From positions 1,116,001 through 1,180,000 of the forward strand of contig JACONQ010000016.1 in assembly GCA_014281115.1 (NCBI GenBank): a stretch of DNA of 64,000 nt. Reading direction: 5' to 3'. The translations under genes were made by a program, and so were the position numbers. Below the pieces are notes generated by a model. It searched no databases. It was not told the origin of the DNA and worked only from the letters and a program-made list of their open reading frames with translations. Numbering within the stretch: the first letter of the stretch is position 1; each line of letters opens with the position of its first letter. Positions 35,610 through 47,304 of the stretch are shown one piece after another. Origin of the DNA: Laburnicola sp. R22_1. Taxonomy: Eukaryota > Ascomycota > Dothideomycetes > Pleosporales > Didymosphaeriaceae.

Positions 35610-35978
35610 TAATCCAAACAATTGCTTTGCGAGTCTTGCAGAGGTTCTCTCTTAGACTAATTAGGAGCCCTCCTAACGTGTTCGCAAGGTGAGAAGCCTA
35701 ACATAGGAGGTAGAGGAGAGTTGCTCTAAGGAGGAAGTGGAGCAGGCATTGGTTTAACGTTTGGCACGGGATTAACGACTAACACAATAGTATCTTGCCT
35801 ATAATTTAAGTGTAGATAAAGAAAGCGATTAAAGCTCTTTAAATGTAGTTTATTTTGTGTTTTTAGAGATTTATTTGACAAAGTTGTAAACACATTTGTA
35901 ACCAGGGTAGTGACAGCGGCGGGGCTTTGCAGGGTGTCGGAAACACGGGGCTATTGGAAACTAGGACCCTTGGCTTAC

Positions 35979-36294
35979 TATCTATCATCTATCGTCACGT
36001 GTTTAATTAATCGATAGTAGACAAGGCAGGCGATACCATAGTCGATCAATAGTAGTGAGGCCTACCATAGTACTGTGATAATCGCGATACTTTAGTGGTG
36101 TTGTGGCCTAATTAGGTATAGTGCGGCTCTGCGGCTTTTGTGGGGTAGTTAAACTCCGCGGGCCTTAACACCAACCTCGCGTACAAGATTAACAGTATTA
36201 CCACCTCTTATATGTCCACGCCACAACGCGATTGTTGCGTTTTTTTGCTCTTTTAGCGCGTATAGACAATATTTATATGCGTAAGAACCTTATA
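35979..36294. other. Left subterminal region of the outer hAT
   Basis: Between element F and the foldback MITE. It contains repeated ATCGATAG/CTATCG-type motifs similar to the right terminal region near 45789-45866. These are probable transposase-binding repeats of the hAT; no coding sequence. Confidence 0.6.
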
Positions 36295-36995
36295 CCCTGC
36301 CGAGACAGTCAGTGCAATGCGACAGTCAATGCAACACTTTTTACTAGGAAAATCAAGAAAAATAGAGATTTTTAAAGACTTATTACTCTATAACTATAAT
36401 ATATTATTAAAAACTTCTAATATATTTAATACTTTAAATTTTATTCTCTATATTACTAGAATTTTACTTCTTTTTAATATTATAGTTTTTAATTATTTAT
36501 AAAAAACTAGTAAAATCTATAATTTTAAAATTAAAAAGTAATAATTATTTAGTAAGGAAGTATAGTATATAGAGTATCTTTAATATAGAAGTTATTTAGA
36601 TTTAAAATATAACTAAGTAGTTAGATTATATACTACTTTTTTTCTATATATTTTTAATATAGATAGATTAACTTATTAAATATATTATAAATCTAAATAA
36701 CTTCTATATTAAAGATACTCTATATACTATACTTCCTTACTAAATAATTATTACTTTTAATTTTAAAATTATAGATTTTACTAGTTTTTATAAATAATTA
36801 AAAACTATAATATTAAAAAGAAGTAAAATTCTAGTAATATAGAGAATAAAATTTAAAGTATTAAATATATTAGAAGTTTTTAATAATATATTATAGTTAT
36901 AGAGTAATAAGTCTTTAAAAATCTCTATTTTTCTTGATTTTCCTAGTAAAAAGTGTTGCATTGACTGTCGCGTTGCACTGACTGTCTCGGCAGGG
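36295..36995. mobile_element. 701-bp foldback MITE (P-type ends)
   Basis: A near-perfect palindrome with ends CCCTGCCGAGACAGTCAGTG and the inverted copy, TA duplications at 36293-36294 and 36996-36997, and an AT-rich core beginning TTTTTACTAGGAAAATC on each arm. It shares that core start and length with the MITE at 19896-20597, but its outer ends match element P instead. Confidence 0.93.
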
Positions 36996-36997
36996 TA

Positions 36998-37600
36998 CTA
37001 GCTTAGTGTCCTATATGCTTAAACGCTAACGCGTGCAATAGACCTATACCTAGGCGGCTTAACTACTAACTTTGCTCCCCTAGGAGCAGCCTTAGGATAG
37101 CTTAGGGCTGCCTAATCCTCTATCGCTTATTGGCCAATAGAGGCGAGGCCTTGCCTACAAGTCTTAGCAGCCAGCTAGCCGACGTTAACGCCTGTACGCC
37201 TATAATTAATTGGCAATTGTTAGTTGTTAATTATTAATTGTTAACCCACCCAAAAAAGCACCTACGCAATTAATTAAAGCTGTCTACGCTTCTATACACA
37301 TCCGCATCTCTTAATAATATGTTAATACTTAGCTAATAACTACACTTTATATAATGCCTTACCACTAGCAACATCTTTACTAACCTACTATAGGCCTAGC
37401 TCTTAGAGGCTTGGCAAGATAAGAGCTTCTAAGTACTCTTAAGCCTCTTAAGCCTTATTATTATCCTCCTAACCTAGCTCTTAAACCTTATCTACTATCT
37501 ATCTTAGCTCTCTATTATTATTACCTTTACTATTACCCAAAGGCCCTCCCACTTACAATTACCTACTACTAATAGATAAGATAGCTATATACAGCGTAAG
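36998..37600. other. 5' region of the outer hAT, RIP-altered
   Basis: AT-rich, RIP-like DNA between the MITE and the decayed transposase. No separate gene was recognised. Confidence 0.5.
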
Positions 37601-40237
37601 GTTTAATATTAATTTTCACTATGTGTATTAGAAGGGTAAGCGACTCTAGCCTTCCTAATTAGGCTATGCTATTAGGTATAAGGCCTATATATCTAGTCGC
37701 TGTGCGCTCTTTAATATATGGCGTTTTAGGCTTTAACTATAGTATACTAAGAACGATAACAGTATTACTAAGCTTTGGCTATGTAAGATTTGTCACTAAA
37801 GTTGTTAAACTAATAATACTATAGCTATTAATAGCACTACACATATTTAAGATTATGTGCGGAAAGTATACTCTATTAATTTATCTACTGGCTGGCGTAT
37901 CCCTAGTACGCCTATACCTCTACTAGAGTCCCCCTTTATAGCTGCTGCGCACATCTCTAGTTCTTTAACTCAGCTGTTATATATGCCCTAGGAGGATAGC
38001 TTCTAAGTCTTAGTTATTAACTAGATAATTATAAGAGATTTAAGCTTCTAAGATATTATAAACCCTTTAACCTAAGGCCTATTAACCTAAAATTATGCGA
38101 AGCTATTACACGCCTTATCTAATTTGTTAAACACACTCTTATTATATATTAGGAAGTAGTGCAAGAATTAGAAGGCTAAGATATATTAGCTTATCTAATT
38201 AGCTGCTGGAAAGGTTGCTATAAGCGTTAACGTTTAGATGTCCGCTAACTATCTTAGCTTCCTAAGTGTAGTTGCTCACTTTATTAACGCTAATTACAAT
38301 TAATAAGATCTTCTAATAGGTTTTTATAACCTTCTTAGTGATTATATAGCTAGTGCGCAGGCCTTAGTAATACTTAATATTATGCAAAAGTACAACTTTA
38401 AGTTAAACTTTAACTATTTTATAGACAATAATACTATAAACAATAATAAGAAACTTATTAAACATCTTAATAGGAAGTCTACAACTCTTTGCCTTAGTAC
38501 TTAGCACTGTATTCGCTACGCAGGTTATATTATTAACCTTATTATTAAAGCAACGTTGTATAGTAAAGGAGTCTTAAAGTTTAAAGAAGAGTTTGCTTAG
38601 TCAGCTCCTATTAATTAATTTAGACATTACCGCAACCACAGTGTTATTAGCAAGCTTCACAACTTTATAAGAGCTGTTTATACCTTACATAAACATTATA
38701 AGTTATTTTATTTAGTCTTTAGCAATCTTAGTAATAAGGACCCTATATAGAAGCTTATTAAGCTTTAGTTACTCTAGAATAGTGGGGTACGCTAGCACTT
38801 AGTCTATCTTATACTTCTCTATTATAGTAAGCTGCGTAAGCTAATTAAAGCCTTCTAACGCAAATATCGACAAACTGTTAAGAACGACAAGGAGTTTAAT
38901 GCCGACAATAATAGTAATAGTTCTTACTATAACCCTATACTTAACGCTCTCTTTAATAATAATTAGCTAGAGGTTAATAATCTTATTATCTTTTTAAAAG
39001 TGCTGTACGACTTCTGTAAAGCACTTAAAGGCAGCAACAGCGTATTAGGCTTTAGCTTATTATAGCAAACTATTATTAACCTTTAAGTCTTATGGTAGCA
39101 CTATAACACTGCGGCTAGTAAGTTTAACAACAATAATAAGAGCTACTTTAAATTAGCTATTAATTATAGTCTAGAGAAGCTTAATACCTACTAGGAGAAG
39201 CTTATTATAGAACTAACTCTAAGCTTCTATACTATTGCTATAGCTCTCTACCCTAGGCTGCGCCTTAACTAGTTTAAATCTCACTAGCGTAATTACTAAG
39301 ATTGGTAGCGAAAGGCTAACAATTCTCTCCACAACACGTTTAAGAAGTATCTCGCTACTAAAGTATTATTAAATAAAACGTAAAATAAGGAGCAATCCTA
39401 AAGATATAAGCTACTCGCTAGCTACACTAATAATCCGCTTATAGCTATTATAGAGGTTAATTAAGAGTACCTTTATAGTAACTACAGCTATAAATAGCAT
39501 AAACATAGCTCTTAATTAGACAAGTATATTAACAATCTTAATAAGGACCTAAATAAAGACAAAGCCTATTAGGAGTTAATAGCTAACCTGTGGCTTTAGT
39601 GGCTAAAAGTTGGCTGTAGTAAGTACCCTATTGTCAGATATCAGGTCACTGGAAATCACTGTGATTTCACTATGAAATCCAGTAGTCACGTGCGTTCGAT
39701 CACATGGTCTCCTTATGACGACAGTTGGTGTAACTTACAGCGATTTCACTGTGAGATTACTGTGAAATACACAAAGGAGACTGGCGTACTACTGTTACAC
39801 TACTCCGCACTATTACTAGTGCGTCTTAGCGCTAGATAGATATTGCGTACGATAGCTAAGCTTCTCCGACAGAGATCACTCGACAATCAATTCATCATCA
39901 AATCCATCACTTTTATCTCATCTCATCAAAGATACTTACGTATCTAACACCTATACTTTTCAAAATAGCTGTTAATTTTCTTTCCATCCTAAGTACTAGT
40001 TGTGAGTGTGAGCGCTGCTTTAGTATAGCTAGACGCACTATCACTAATAATTAAAATAGCCTATTAGTATTAACTATTAAGGCTATCCAACTATAAAAGA
40101 ACTAGCTTAAAAACTACGTAGTTAAGTGTCCTCTTATTAAACACAGTAATTAAATTAAGCGAAAGAATAAGGAGCAGATAGTAGCGGAAGCAGCCTTTCT
40201 AGAGTTTAATTCACTCTAATTTGTATGCTAAACTACT
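37601..40237 (+). pseudogene. Decayed hAT transposase of the outer element
   Basis: Despite heavy C-to-T/G-to-A change the order matches the transposase at 15336-17891: a finger segment LWLCKICH near 37770; HCIRYAGYIINLIIKA near 38508; SKLHNFIRAVYTLHKHYKL near 38650; a block with NPILNALFNNN near 38930; IALYPRLRLN near 39240; and SCECERCFSIARRTI near 39999-40043. Reading KYPI…FKIAVNFLSIL continues on both sides of the solo LTR 39632-39949. Stops are numerous. It ends just before the copia at 40238. Confidence 0.87.
39632..39949. repeat. Solo LTR (318 bp) in the hAT transposase
   Basis: TGTCAGATATCAGG…TATCTAACA flanked by a perfect CCTAT duplication (39627-39631 and 39950-39954). A diverged relative begins at 63722. 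It contains short inverted repeats around CACTGTGATTTCACTATG. It is less RIP-altered than the surrounding transposase. Confidence 0.92.
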
Positions 40238-40421
40238 TATAGCGATTGTAGCTAAAAGGCAAAAGTCGAGGCAACACTTATTATATTAAATATAAGTAGT
40301 ACCTAGAATATATACTAATAGGCAATCTAGGCAGTAGTAAATAAGTATAGGTAGTAATAAACTAGTATAGGTAATAGTAGATCTATAGGCAGCAACTCTA
40401 AACTTACCCACTACTATTACA
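40238..40421 (-). repeat. 3' LTR of minus-strand copia (184 bp)
   Basis: Matches 45550-45733 with many C-to-T/G-to-A differences. In minus orientation it starts TGTAATAGTAGTGGG. Confidence 0.92.
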
Positions 40422-43400
40422 CACTTCCTTATTCTATAGTTATCTAGCAATATAAGGATGACTCTTCCTATATATTTGCTATATATTAAAGTTAAGAGCG
40501 TAGATTTATAAGGTGTAGCTAGCTTATAAACTTAGTATACTTCTAGTAGGATAGTGTAAGGGATCACTCAAGGCATTAAAGGTTAAAATCAAGAAGTTAA
40601 TTTTACTAAGATATCGAGGTGGCGTATAAAGACTATTAACAGCTGCCTTATATACCCACACGTAGCCGAGGCGCTAATGCCTAATCGGGTAAGGTTCCGA
40701 GGCTCGGCGGAACCTTCCGCCGGGCGCGCCGCACCTTAGGAATCCCTAACAGATAGTATCTTAGTTATTCTATTAGTAGGCATTCTATTAGTAGGTCGCT
40801 ATTAGACGTTAAGTTGTCCTTACTCTACTTTCTAGCGAATCTAACTCTAGTGTATATTAACGTGCTTAAGCTTTATTGCCAGCTTATCTTGCTCCTTTAT
40901 AACAATTCTAACAGTCTGCTAGTTATTACACTAAATAGTTAGAGTTGTGTTTAGCATTAAGAATAGGCTGTAGTATAAGCAAAGCCATTCCTCTATTTCT
41001 AAGCCTGTAAGAGAGAGCGCAAGTAGCTCTGCCTTAGTAGTAGATTTAGTAACTGTACGCTGTAGGGTAGACTTCTAGTTAATAGTTATCCTAAATAGTT
41101 AGAAAACGTAGCCTTAGGAGCCGCAGTAAGTTTTTATATTATTGGCGAAAGCTATATTAGATGCTCTAAAGAAGATAGGGTTGTAATAGTCCTCTTCTAT
41201 AATTATAAACTCCTAAATCCCTTCTTTAGCTATATAAGCTTCTAGTGTATAGTACTAAGTCTCTAGGATGTGTTGCCACACTTTGCGAATAGACTCCACA
41301 TAAGCTTATTTAGGGTTAGTAAGATATAAAGCGTGTATTACATAAGCGCGTACTAGATCTAGGCGAGTAAACTGCGTAAGGAACGTAAGATAACTAACAA
41401 GCTTCTAGTAAAGCTTTGTCTAGGCTGCGTTAGGTTCCTCTATAGATAGCTTAAGATAGTTAACTATTATTAGTACCTTAGTGCGACGGCTAGCGGTTGT
41501 TATACTATAGTTTGTAGTTACCTTATTAATATAGGCATCCTAGAGCAGCCAAAGTTTATAGGCGGCGATGTCTCGTTTAACGCATATGCCTAAGAACCAC
41601 TTAAGTAGACTAAGCCGCTTTAGTTAATAGTACTTGCTAAGCTTCTGCTTAAACTGCCAGTGCAGCTTAGTGTTGCGAGAGTAATAAGCCATAATAATAT
41701 TATTAATATAGACAAATAGAATAAGCTATTTATTAGTATATACACACAGAAAACCTAGTATAGGCTTTATCTCTAGTAACTATAGTGTCCTGCGGAGCTC
41801 CTTATATTATAGTAGTGGTGACTCTTTTAACCTGTAGAGAGCGCGGAGTATCTAGAGTAGTTCTCTATCTGCTTAAAATTTGTCTAGCATTTGCGCGTAG
41901 AGTAGACAATTAAGTCTAGCGTTAAGAAAAGCTGTTGGTACGTCGTACTAAACTAGCGCTAGTCTAAAATAATTAGCAATAATAGTAATTGCTCTAAATG
42001 TGCGTGCTGCTAGTGTGGCAGCGTAGGTGTCTCCGTACGGCTGCTTAAGGTCACCTCAAAGCACTAGACGTGCCTTAAACTGTAAAAGAAAGCTCTCTTT
42101 ATTAAATTTATACGTAAAAACCCACATTAGTAGTAACACTTTAGCGTTAGCACTTTTTGTTATTTTTGCAGTTTTTACAAAGCATCCTTTGCTCTATATA
42201 CTATAGTATTCTTCTTAACTAGCTTGTCGAAACTTAGCTCTATATAGATAAGTCTTTAGGTCTTTCTAGGTTCTTAGTGGAGGCAAAACCTATAACTAAT
42301 AAATCTTAATAACAGGCTGCGGTTTTAGCACTGTTAAAAAGGCGTGTAGGTAGTTATTAATGCGTATTCTATAGGAAATCGCGTGCGTCTAGTATCTAGT
42401 TGTATCTATAAGGTCTTTAGCGCGCTACCGCTGTTAGCATAAACCTATAAGTATGTTTAACTTATTAATTTTAAGGTTTCTACGCCTTAGCGCGTTATTA
42501 TTATAGCGATTAGGTATATAGCCAGGGATTTAGGTAGTAGAGAGCTCTTCTAGTGTTAACTCTAGGTCTTACTCTATTAGGAGAACTTTAACTAGATTAT
42601 TATTATTCTAATGCCTAGTTACGTAAAGTAAAGGTAAACCTCTAGACGTAGGCGTGAGTAGCCTACCTTCTAAAAATAAGTCCTCTACATTCTTGTTAAC
42701 TCTGTTAACCTTGTTAACCTTAGCTTTAGTAGCTCTATCCTCACCCCCTACCTGCTACTTACTAGCGGGAGCTATAGCTGCAAGTACTATATAACTCTGT
42801 CTAAGCGTTATAAGCTCTTTAATAGTAATATTATTAGATTTAGCTTCTTCTAGAAATGCAAACAGCTCTATAACTTCTTTAATTACTAACTTAGCTGCGT
42901 AGCCATCTAGTCCCTTATAGAACCGCGTTGGCTTAAAAATAACGTCTCTTACTTAAATTACTCTATCCTTTATTAGCAGCCAGATCCTAAAGATATTTGT
43001 TAAATTATAGCCTACCAGTTGGCTAATAAGTGCTCTAGACTTAAGCTTATTACCTCTTTTAACTAATGGGTTTCAGACGTACACTTAGCAGCCTATAGGG
43101 CGTAGGTAGTTTACCTTTAGCTTTAATCCCTATATAATCTTATATAGAGTCTTCTAATCTAGCGCTTTAGTTAGTGTACAATTTAGTATCTATGCTGTTG
43201 TCTTAAGTAGCTTGTTTAATAATAATTTTGGCAGATTTCCTTTAAGTCTTATAGCTTAAGCTTAAATAACAATAATCTTGCCTGCTTTCTTAGCAAGGCT
43301 GTTCTACTTGTCTGCGTATTCTGCCCACAGCTTATATTAGATACCTAGCTTAGCGCAGAGCTCCTCTAATACGTTTAGTGCAACTCTATACCCTTAATTA

Positions 43401-45538
43401 TTATTAGTCTTAATTGTAGTAATATCGCTATTAAAGATACGCTATATCTTAGAAATGTCTTCGTATAGTGTAGAAAGCAATTTACTTTATACTACTTACT
43501 ATACTAGTCTACTATATAACCTGCAACTCTATTACTATTAAGATAAGAGTCTACTTCTTAAGGTAGTAGCTAGATAAAGTCTATAGCAACGTAATAGAAC
43601 TTCCTTTGTGTAAAGTCCTTCTACTATCTTCGAAAGACTTGCTTTAAGAGCTTTAATTGAATATATATACTATAAAAGTCGCTATTTTTACCTTCTACTT
43701 ACAAGCCTTCTATATAGTTAGCCAGCTTCTTAATTGCCTTTTTATTAGGGTGACTCTAGGTACTATAGGCTATCCTATAGTTAATTATACAATTAGGTTA
43801 AGGGTCCTTTAAAAGTTAGTAAGTAGTGCTAAAGAATAATAATAAGTGGGTTTCTAGATAGCGGCTAGTATTAGCATTAACTAGCCAGTGTCTGTCTTAG
43901 TACTCTAGGTATACAACTACAGATTTTCTACTAACCTTATATAGAAGGTCTTATCCTAAGTTAAAGTAAATCTAACTTAAGCGACAGCGTGCTAAGCCTA
44001 TAAGGCTTATTAAGAAGCCTTTAACTAAAGCAACGTGCGTTAGAACTATAGCTAATAGACCCTTAGGTGTCTTCACTATTAGTTTTATACTGCCCTATAT
44101 AGTAATTTTAATATGTTCTATTTTTACTTCTATAAAGTTATTGGCACTAGCCTTATACTCTCTTATCTATCTAGGCCAAGACTTAGTATTAATAATATAG
44201 GTGTTTAAACCAGAATTAAGTATAAATTAGTTGCTTAATAAGTTATAGCTACTAACGTTATTAAGTGTAGATAGAGCTACTAGCTCCTTAGCGGGTTTAA
44301 CGCTATTGTTAAACAATAGCTTCTTATCGCGCTTGTCGCGCTTATTAACTATAATGGTATTAGATTCTATATATCGCGCGGTGTAGGTAGATGGGTTTAA
44401 GGGAGGCTTTCTATTATTAATAGTAACTATAGACTTAGAGCTTAATTAAGTTGCCTTCTAGTCCTTTATAGCCTTCTCTACCCTTGTCTTTAAGCTTAGA
44501 TTCTTAGCAAAAGCTACTACTACCTTCTTACTACCCTCCTTATTATTGTATCCTTGGGGTTAGGAAGGAGCATCTGGATTTATTACCTAGCACTTAGACT
44601 AAGAGTGTTTATTGCCACAGACGCATACACCGCTCTATAAAGGTTTGCTTTATAGTGTTTTTATTAGCTTAGCTATTTTTATCTCTATTGTATGTGCACT
44701 AAAGCCCGTACTAATTAGGCGTGTGCGCTTTAAGTACGCTGAGAACTTAGCGACGTAGTCCTCTACTAATAGGACTGTTTTACTAAGCCTCTCCTTCTAG
44801 ATTAGGTCTTGCAGACCTGCTATTCTGTATTCTAGGTTGAGTACCTTGTAGGCGACTAGGAAGTCTTCTTGCGCGCGAGAATCCTCTGTCTCTGCCAGCC
44901 TAATAGCCTTGCACTAGTTAGTGACCTTAACCTAACATTAAAGCCACTCTTTAACCTTCCTGCCCTTTAGTGGTGTTTAGAGATCCTTATACTTTGTTAT
45001 TAAATTGTGGCAACGTGTCGCGTCTAATAGTGTAAGATGTTTCTTAAGGGTTGTAAGTCATTTGTGCGGCGTACCCTTGTCCTTAATTAGGTATATATAG
45101 TGTGCTGCTATTGTCTTACTAATCTTAGAGTTGAATTCTGCTAGAGCCTTTAGCTGACGCTTATACTCTAGATCCTTCTTTTCCTATCTCTCGTACGCCT
45201 AATGGTAATTGGCTCGCTGCTTGGTATTTAGGCTGGCGTACGTAGTAGCCGTGCTGTTGTAGTCGCTAAGCTGAGGCTCTATTAGCTCCTTAAGCTGCGG
45301 TAGCTTGTCTGCTGCAACATCTAGATTAATATATTTCTAGAGTTGGCTCTTTTGCGCTGTATCCTTGCGGATGAACAGCTATTTGTGCCAATCTTCTAAT
45401 TAACTAAGGACAATTGTCACTTGAGTGACGGCTGGATCCAACTTAGTTATTATTGTGCTCGCAGGGTTGCTCCTATAGTAAGACTATGGTGTCCTTAGGA
45501 GGGTAATTGCTTAGGTGAGTAAGGCCCTGTCGTAATCC
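40422..45538 (-). pseudogene. Gag-pol of minus-strand copia, unreadable by RIP
   Basis: On the minus strand, fragments of RNase H, RT, integrase and Gag are recognisable in order from left to right across the interval. The RT catalytic site reads as a YINN-like motif near 41700-41715, where YVDD is expected. Stops occur every few codons. A solo LTR at 40555-40751 sits downstream of the coding part. Confidence 0.8.
40555..40751 (-). repeat. Solo LTR (197 bp) with GC-rich CpG patch
   Basis: The ends TGTAAGGGAT and ATCCCTAACA are flanked by a perfect GATAG duplication (40550-40554 and 40752-40756). Minus orientation is preferred because it places TATATAAGG downstream of a GC-rich start. CGGCGGAACCTTCCGCCG-type sequence around 40700 keeps many CpG and CpA sites, unlike its surroundings. 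Confidence 0.88.
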
Positions 45539-45549
45539 AGGCTTATAAC
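45539..45549 (-). promoter_or_regulatory. Primer-binding site, half initiator-tRNA type
   Basis: The minus strand reads GTTATAAGCCT directly after the LTR, a one-change version of GTTATGAGCC(C/T) complementary to the initiator tRNA-Met anticodon arm. Confidence 0.75.
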
Positions 45550-45733
45550 TGTAGCGGTTGTAGCTGAAAGGCGAAAGTTGAGGCAACACTTGTTGTATTA
45601 AATATAAGTAGTACCTAGGATATATACTAATAGGCAATCTAGGCAGCAGTGAACAAGTGTAGGCAGCAATGAACTAGTACAGGCAACAGTAGATCTGTAG
45701 GCAGCAACTCCAAACTTACCCACTACCGTTACA
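45550..45733 (-). repeat. 5' LTR of minus-strand copia (184 bp)
   Basis: In minus orientation it starts TGTAACGGTAGTGGG and ends AACCGCTACA. It contains three imperfect GTTGCCTGTA/GCTGCCTACA-like repeats. Confidence 0.93.
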
Positions 45734-45738
45734 CTACT

Positions 45739-45882
45739 TATAGTAATTTACTGCCGTAGTGCGGCTTATTATACGTAATCCTGCTTATTTTGAGCGATCG
45801 ATCGATAACAACACCAAAAAACGAGCGATAAGTAATGGCCATAAGCCTCACGATAGCGTACTATCGACCGTTGCAAGCGCTG
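45739..45882. repeat. Right terminal region of the outer hAT
   Basis: It contains GATCGATCGATAAC and CGATAGCGTACTATCG repeats and ends GACCGTTGCAAGCGCTG, the exact inverse of the left end at 28602. Confidence 0.88.
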
Positions 45883-47304
45883 ACGACGGCGGCGACGTCT
45901 GCACGGGCTGTCTACGGCGTGGCACCAGATGCGTGAGCCAGCGATTTGCCGACAGTGAGGCTGCGCAAGCGACTGCTGCCTCTGCCTCTGCCGCTGACAC
46001 TGCGACCCGCTTGCAGCGCATCGAGAACTTGGTCGCGCAGCTCGCATCCCAGATCCAAAACCAGAACCATAGCCAGATGTACACGCCGCCTGTGACACAC
46101 CCATGTCCAATTCCAGCTCCGCGAGCGACACAGTCCCAGACTGCACCTCCCACATTGACGGCTCATTCTGCCTCCTTGCTCGTAGCGGAAGAGGAGCTGA
46201 TCGCTTCCACCACCAGCTCGGCCAGGTCAGCCAGGCTACAGATGCTGCCTCAAACCCTGCATGGCGCGCTGCGCTGCCCTGCCCACAAGACATCCAACTG
46301 CTACGCCAGGCGAGTGCACGCCATCCCATGCTGTCGAAAATCCACATCACGACGTCGTATGCTACTCTACGCCGCGACGGGATCCAGGCAACAGCCGGTA
46401 TCTTGCCTGAACCGCCTCTGGTGACGTCAGAGCCTGTGCTGATGGCGAGATATCTGCTCCAACTGGCCGTCTTTCTGCAGGAGATGCCATGCACCACATA
46501 TCCAGAACTGGCCTGCCTGACCGAGCCTGCTTCCGTGCTGACGGAACGCTGTACCAACACTGCCATCGACCTTGTAACGCGGCAAGACGACCTGCTCGGC
46601 AGTGTCGAGAGTCTGGAAGGCGTGATCCTCGAGAGCGTATATCAGTGCAACAGTGGCCGTCTGTGACTCAGCTGGATGGCCGTGCAGAGAGCGATACTTT
46701 TGGCGCAAACTATGGGACTTCATTCGGTCGCAGGTAACAGCAGCCACCCGCGAGACGCGCTCCATTTCCTCGACCCCAATAGTACACGCGTCGAGTTGTC
46801 CCATCTATGGTTCCGCATCGTCCATTACGATCTTCAACTCTCCCGTATGCTAGGACTCGCACCGCGTATGGCCGATGTGAACAAGAGCACCCTATCGCCG
46901 CATGATATGGGGGTCGAAACGCCAGAGGGTTACATGGAGCGAGTATACAGTCACGTCATGATTCTTGTGCTGGCACAGAGATCGTCTGGTCCAAATCCGC
47001 CAGACGTCAAGGCGACGCAAGCGCTGGATCAGGAGTTGCAGAGAGCGGCGAACGGCCTTCCTAGTCATTGGTGGCTGCCGCCGAAGCTGGCAGAGAGCTC
47101 GAAGAGTCCAAGCTAGTTGTTCTGGGATATGCGACGTCTGCAATTCTGGCAACGCGTTTTGCTGTTAAAGCCACCTGGGCATTTGGCAGATAGCTAAGAC
47201 GCTTTGAGAAGACATATGTCCCTAATGCTACACTGGAGACAAGCTAGGCTCTGAGCTGCAGGATCTTGGCTGTGGACGTTGATATGGCTCTAGCAGTGTT
47301 AAGC
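45883..47304 (+). pseudogene. Zn(II)2Cys6 regulator gene, main piece
   Basis: After the duplicated ACGACGGC the frame gives GDVCTGCLRRGTRCVSQ (second half of the zinc cluster), then a likely coiled-coil linker LQRIENLVAQLASQIQNQ. Between about 46080 and 46170 reading must shift frame. The fungal_trans-like middle domain follows: ASARHPMLSKIHITTSYATLR near 46308, LVTRQDDLLGSVESLEGVIL near 46571, and SWMAVQRAILLAQTMGLHS near 46670. Breaks are a TGA at 46664 (Arg expected), a TAG at 47114, and a further frame shift before KTYVPNATLETS. The minus-strand copia enters at 47305. Domain order agrees with full-length regulators of about 600-700 residues. It probably once controlled the divergent efflux gene; that link is inferred from position only. 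Confidence 0.88.

Larger units (their letters stand above)
28632..35978 (+). mobile_element. Pogo/Fot1-like element F, split by a copia
   Basis: The left end GTAAGCCAGGGGTCCTAGTT matches the inverted right end (35959-35978; reverse complement GTAAGCCAAGGGTCCTAGTT). Homology extends about 50 bp with CCCCGTGTTTC shared. The right flank is TA; the left flank is CG at 28630-28631, with a TA 9 bp further out (28621-28622), so the left boundary is uncertain. The transposase is at 28795-30152, and a copia with its own duplication TAATC interrupts the 3' part. Confidence 0.85.
40238..45733 (-). mobile_element. Full-length copia element, minus strand, heavily RIP-mutated
   Basis: 184-bp LTRs lie at 40238-40421 and 45550-45733, with a perfect duplication CTACT (40233-40237 and 45734-45738). 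Length 5496 bp including a nested 197-bp solo LTR. The primer-binding site on the minus strand follows the right-hand LTR. Confidence 0.95.
28602..45882 (+). mobile_element. hAT element bearing five direct insertions (17.3 kb), inside the Zn2Cys6 gene
   Basis: The left end CAGCGCTTGCAACGGTC (28602-28618) is exactly inverted at 45866-45882. The flanks are the 8-bp direct repeat ACGACGGC (28594-28601 and 45883-45890). CAGCG ends plus an 8-bp duplication indicate hAT, and a decayed hAT transposase lies inside at about 37600-40237. Direct insertions are pogo-like F (28632-35978, with copia 30189-35609), MITE 36295-36995, solo LTR 39632-39949, and copia 40238-45733 (with solo LTR 40555-40751). Without them the hAT is about 3.4 kb, a normal size. 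Confidence 0.92.

Noticed and set aside
28602..45882. A giant Starship-type cargo element
   Set aside because: No tyrosine recombinase (DUF3435) captain or cargo genes were seen; the content is fully explained by nested small transposons, and the 8-bp duplication with CAGCG ends fits hAT.
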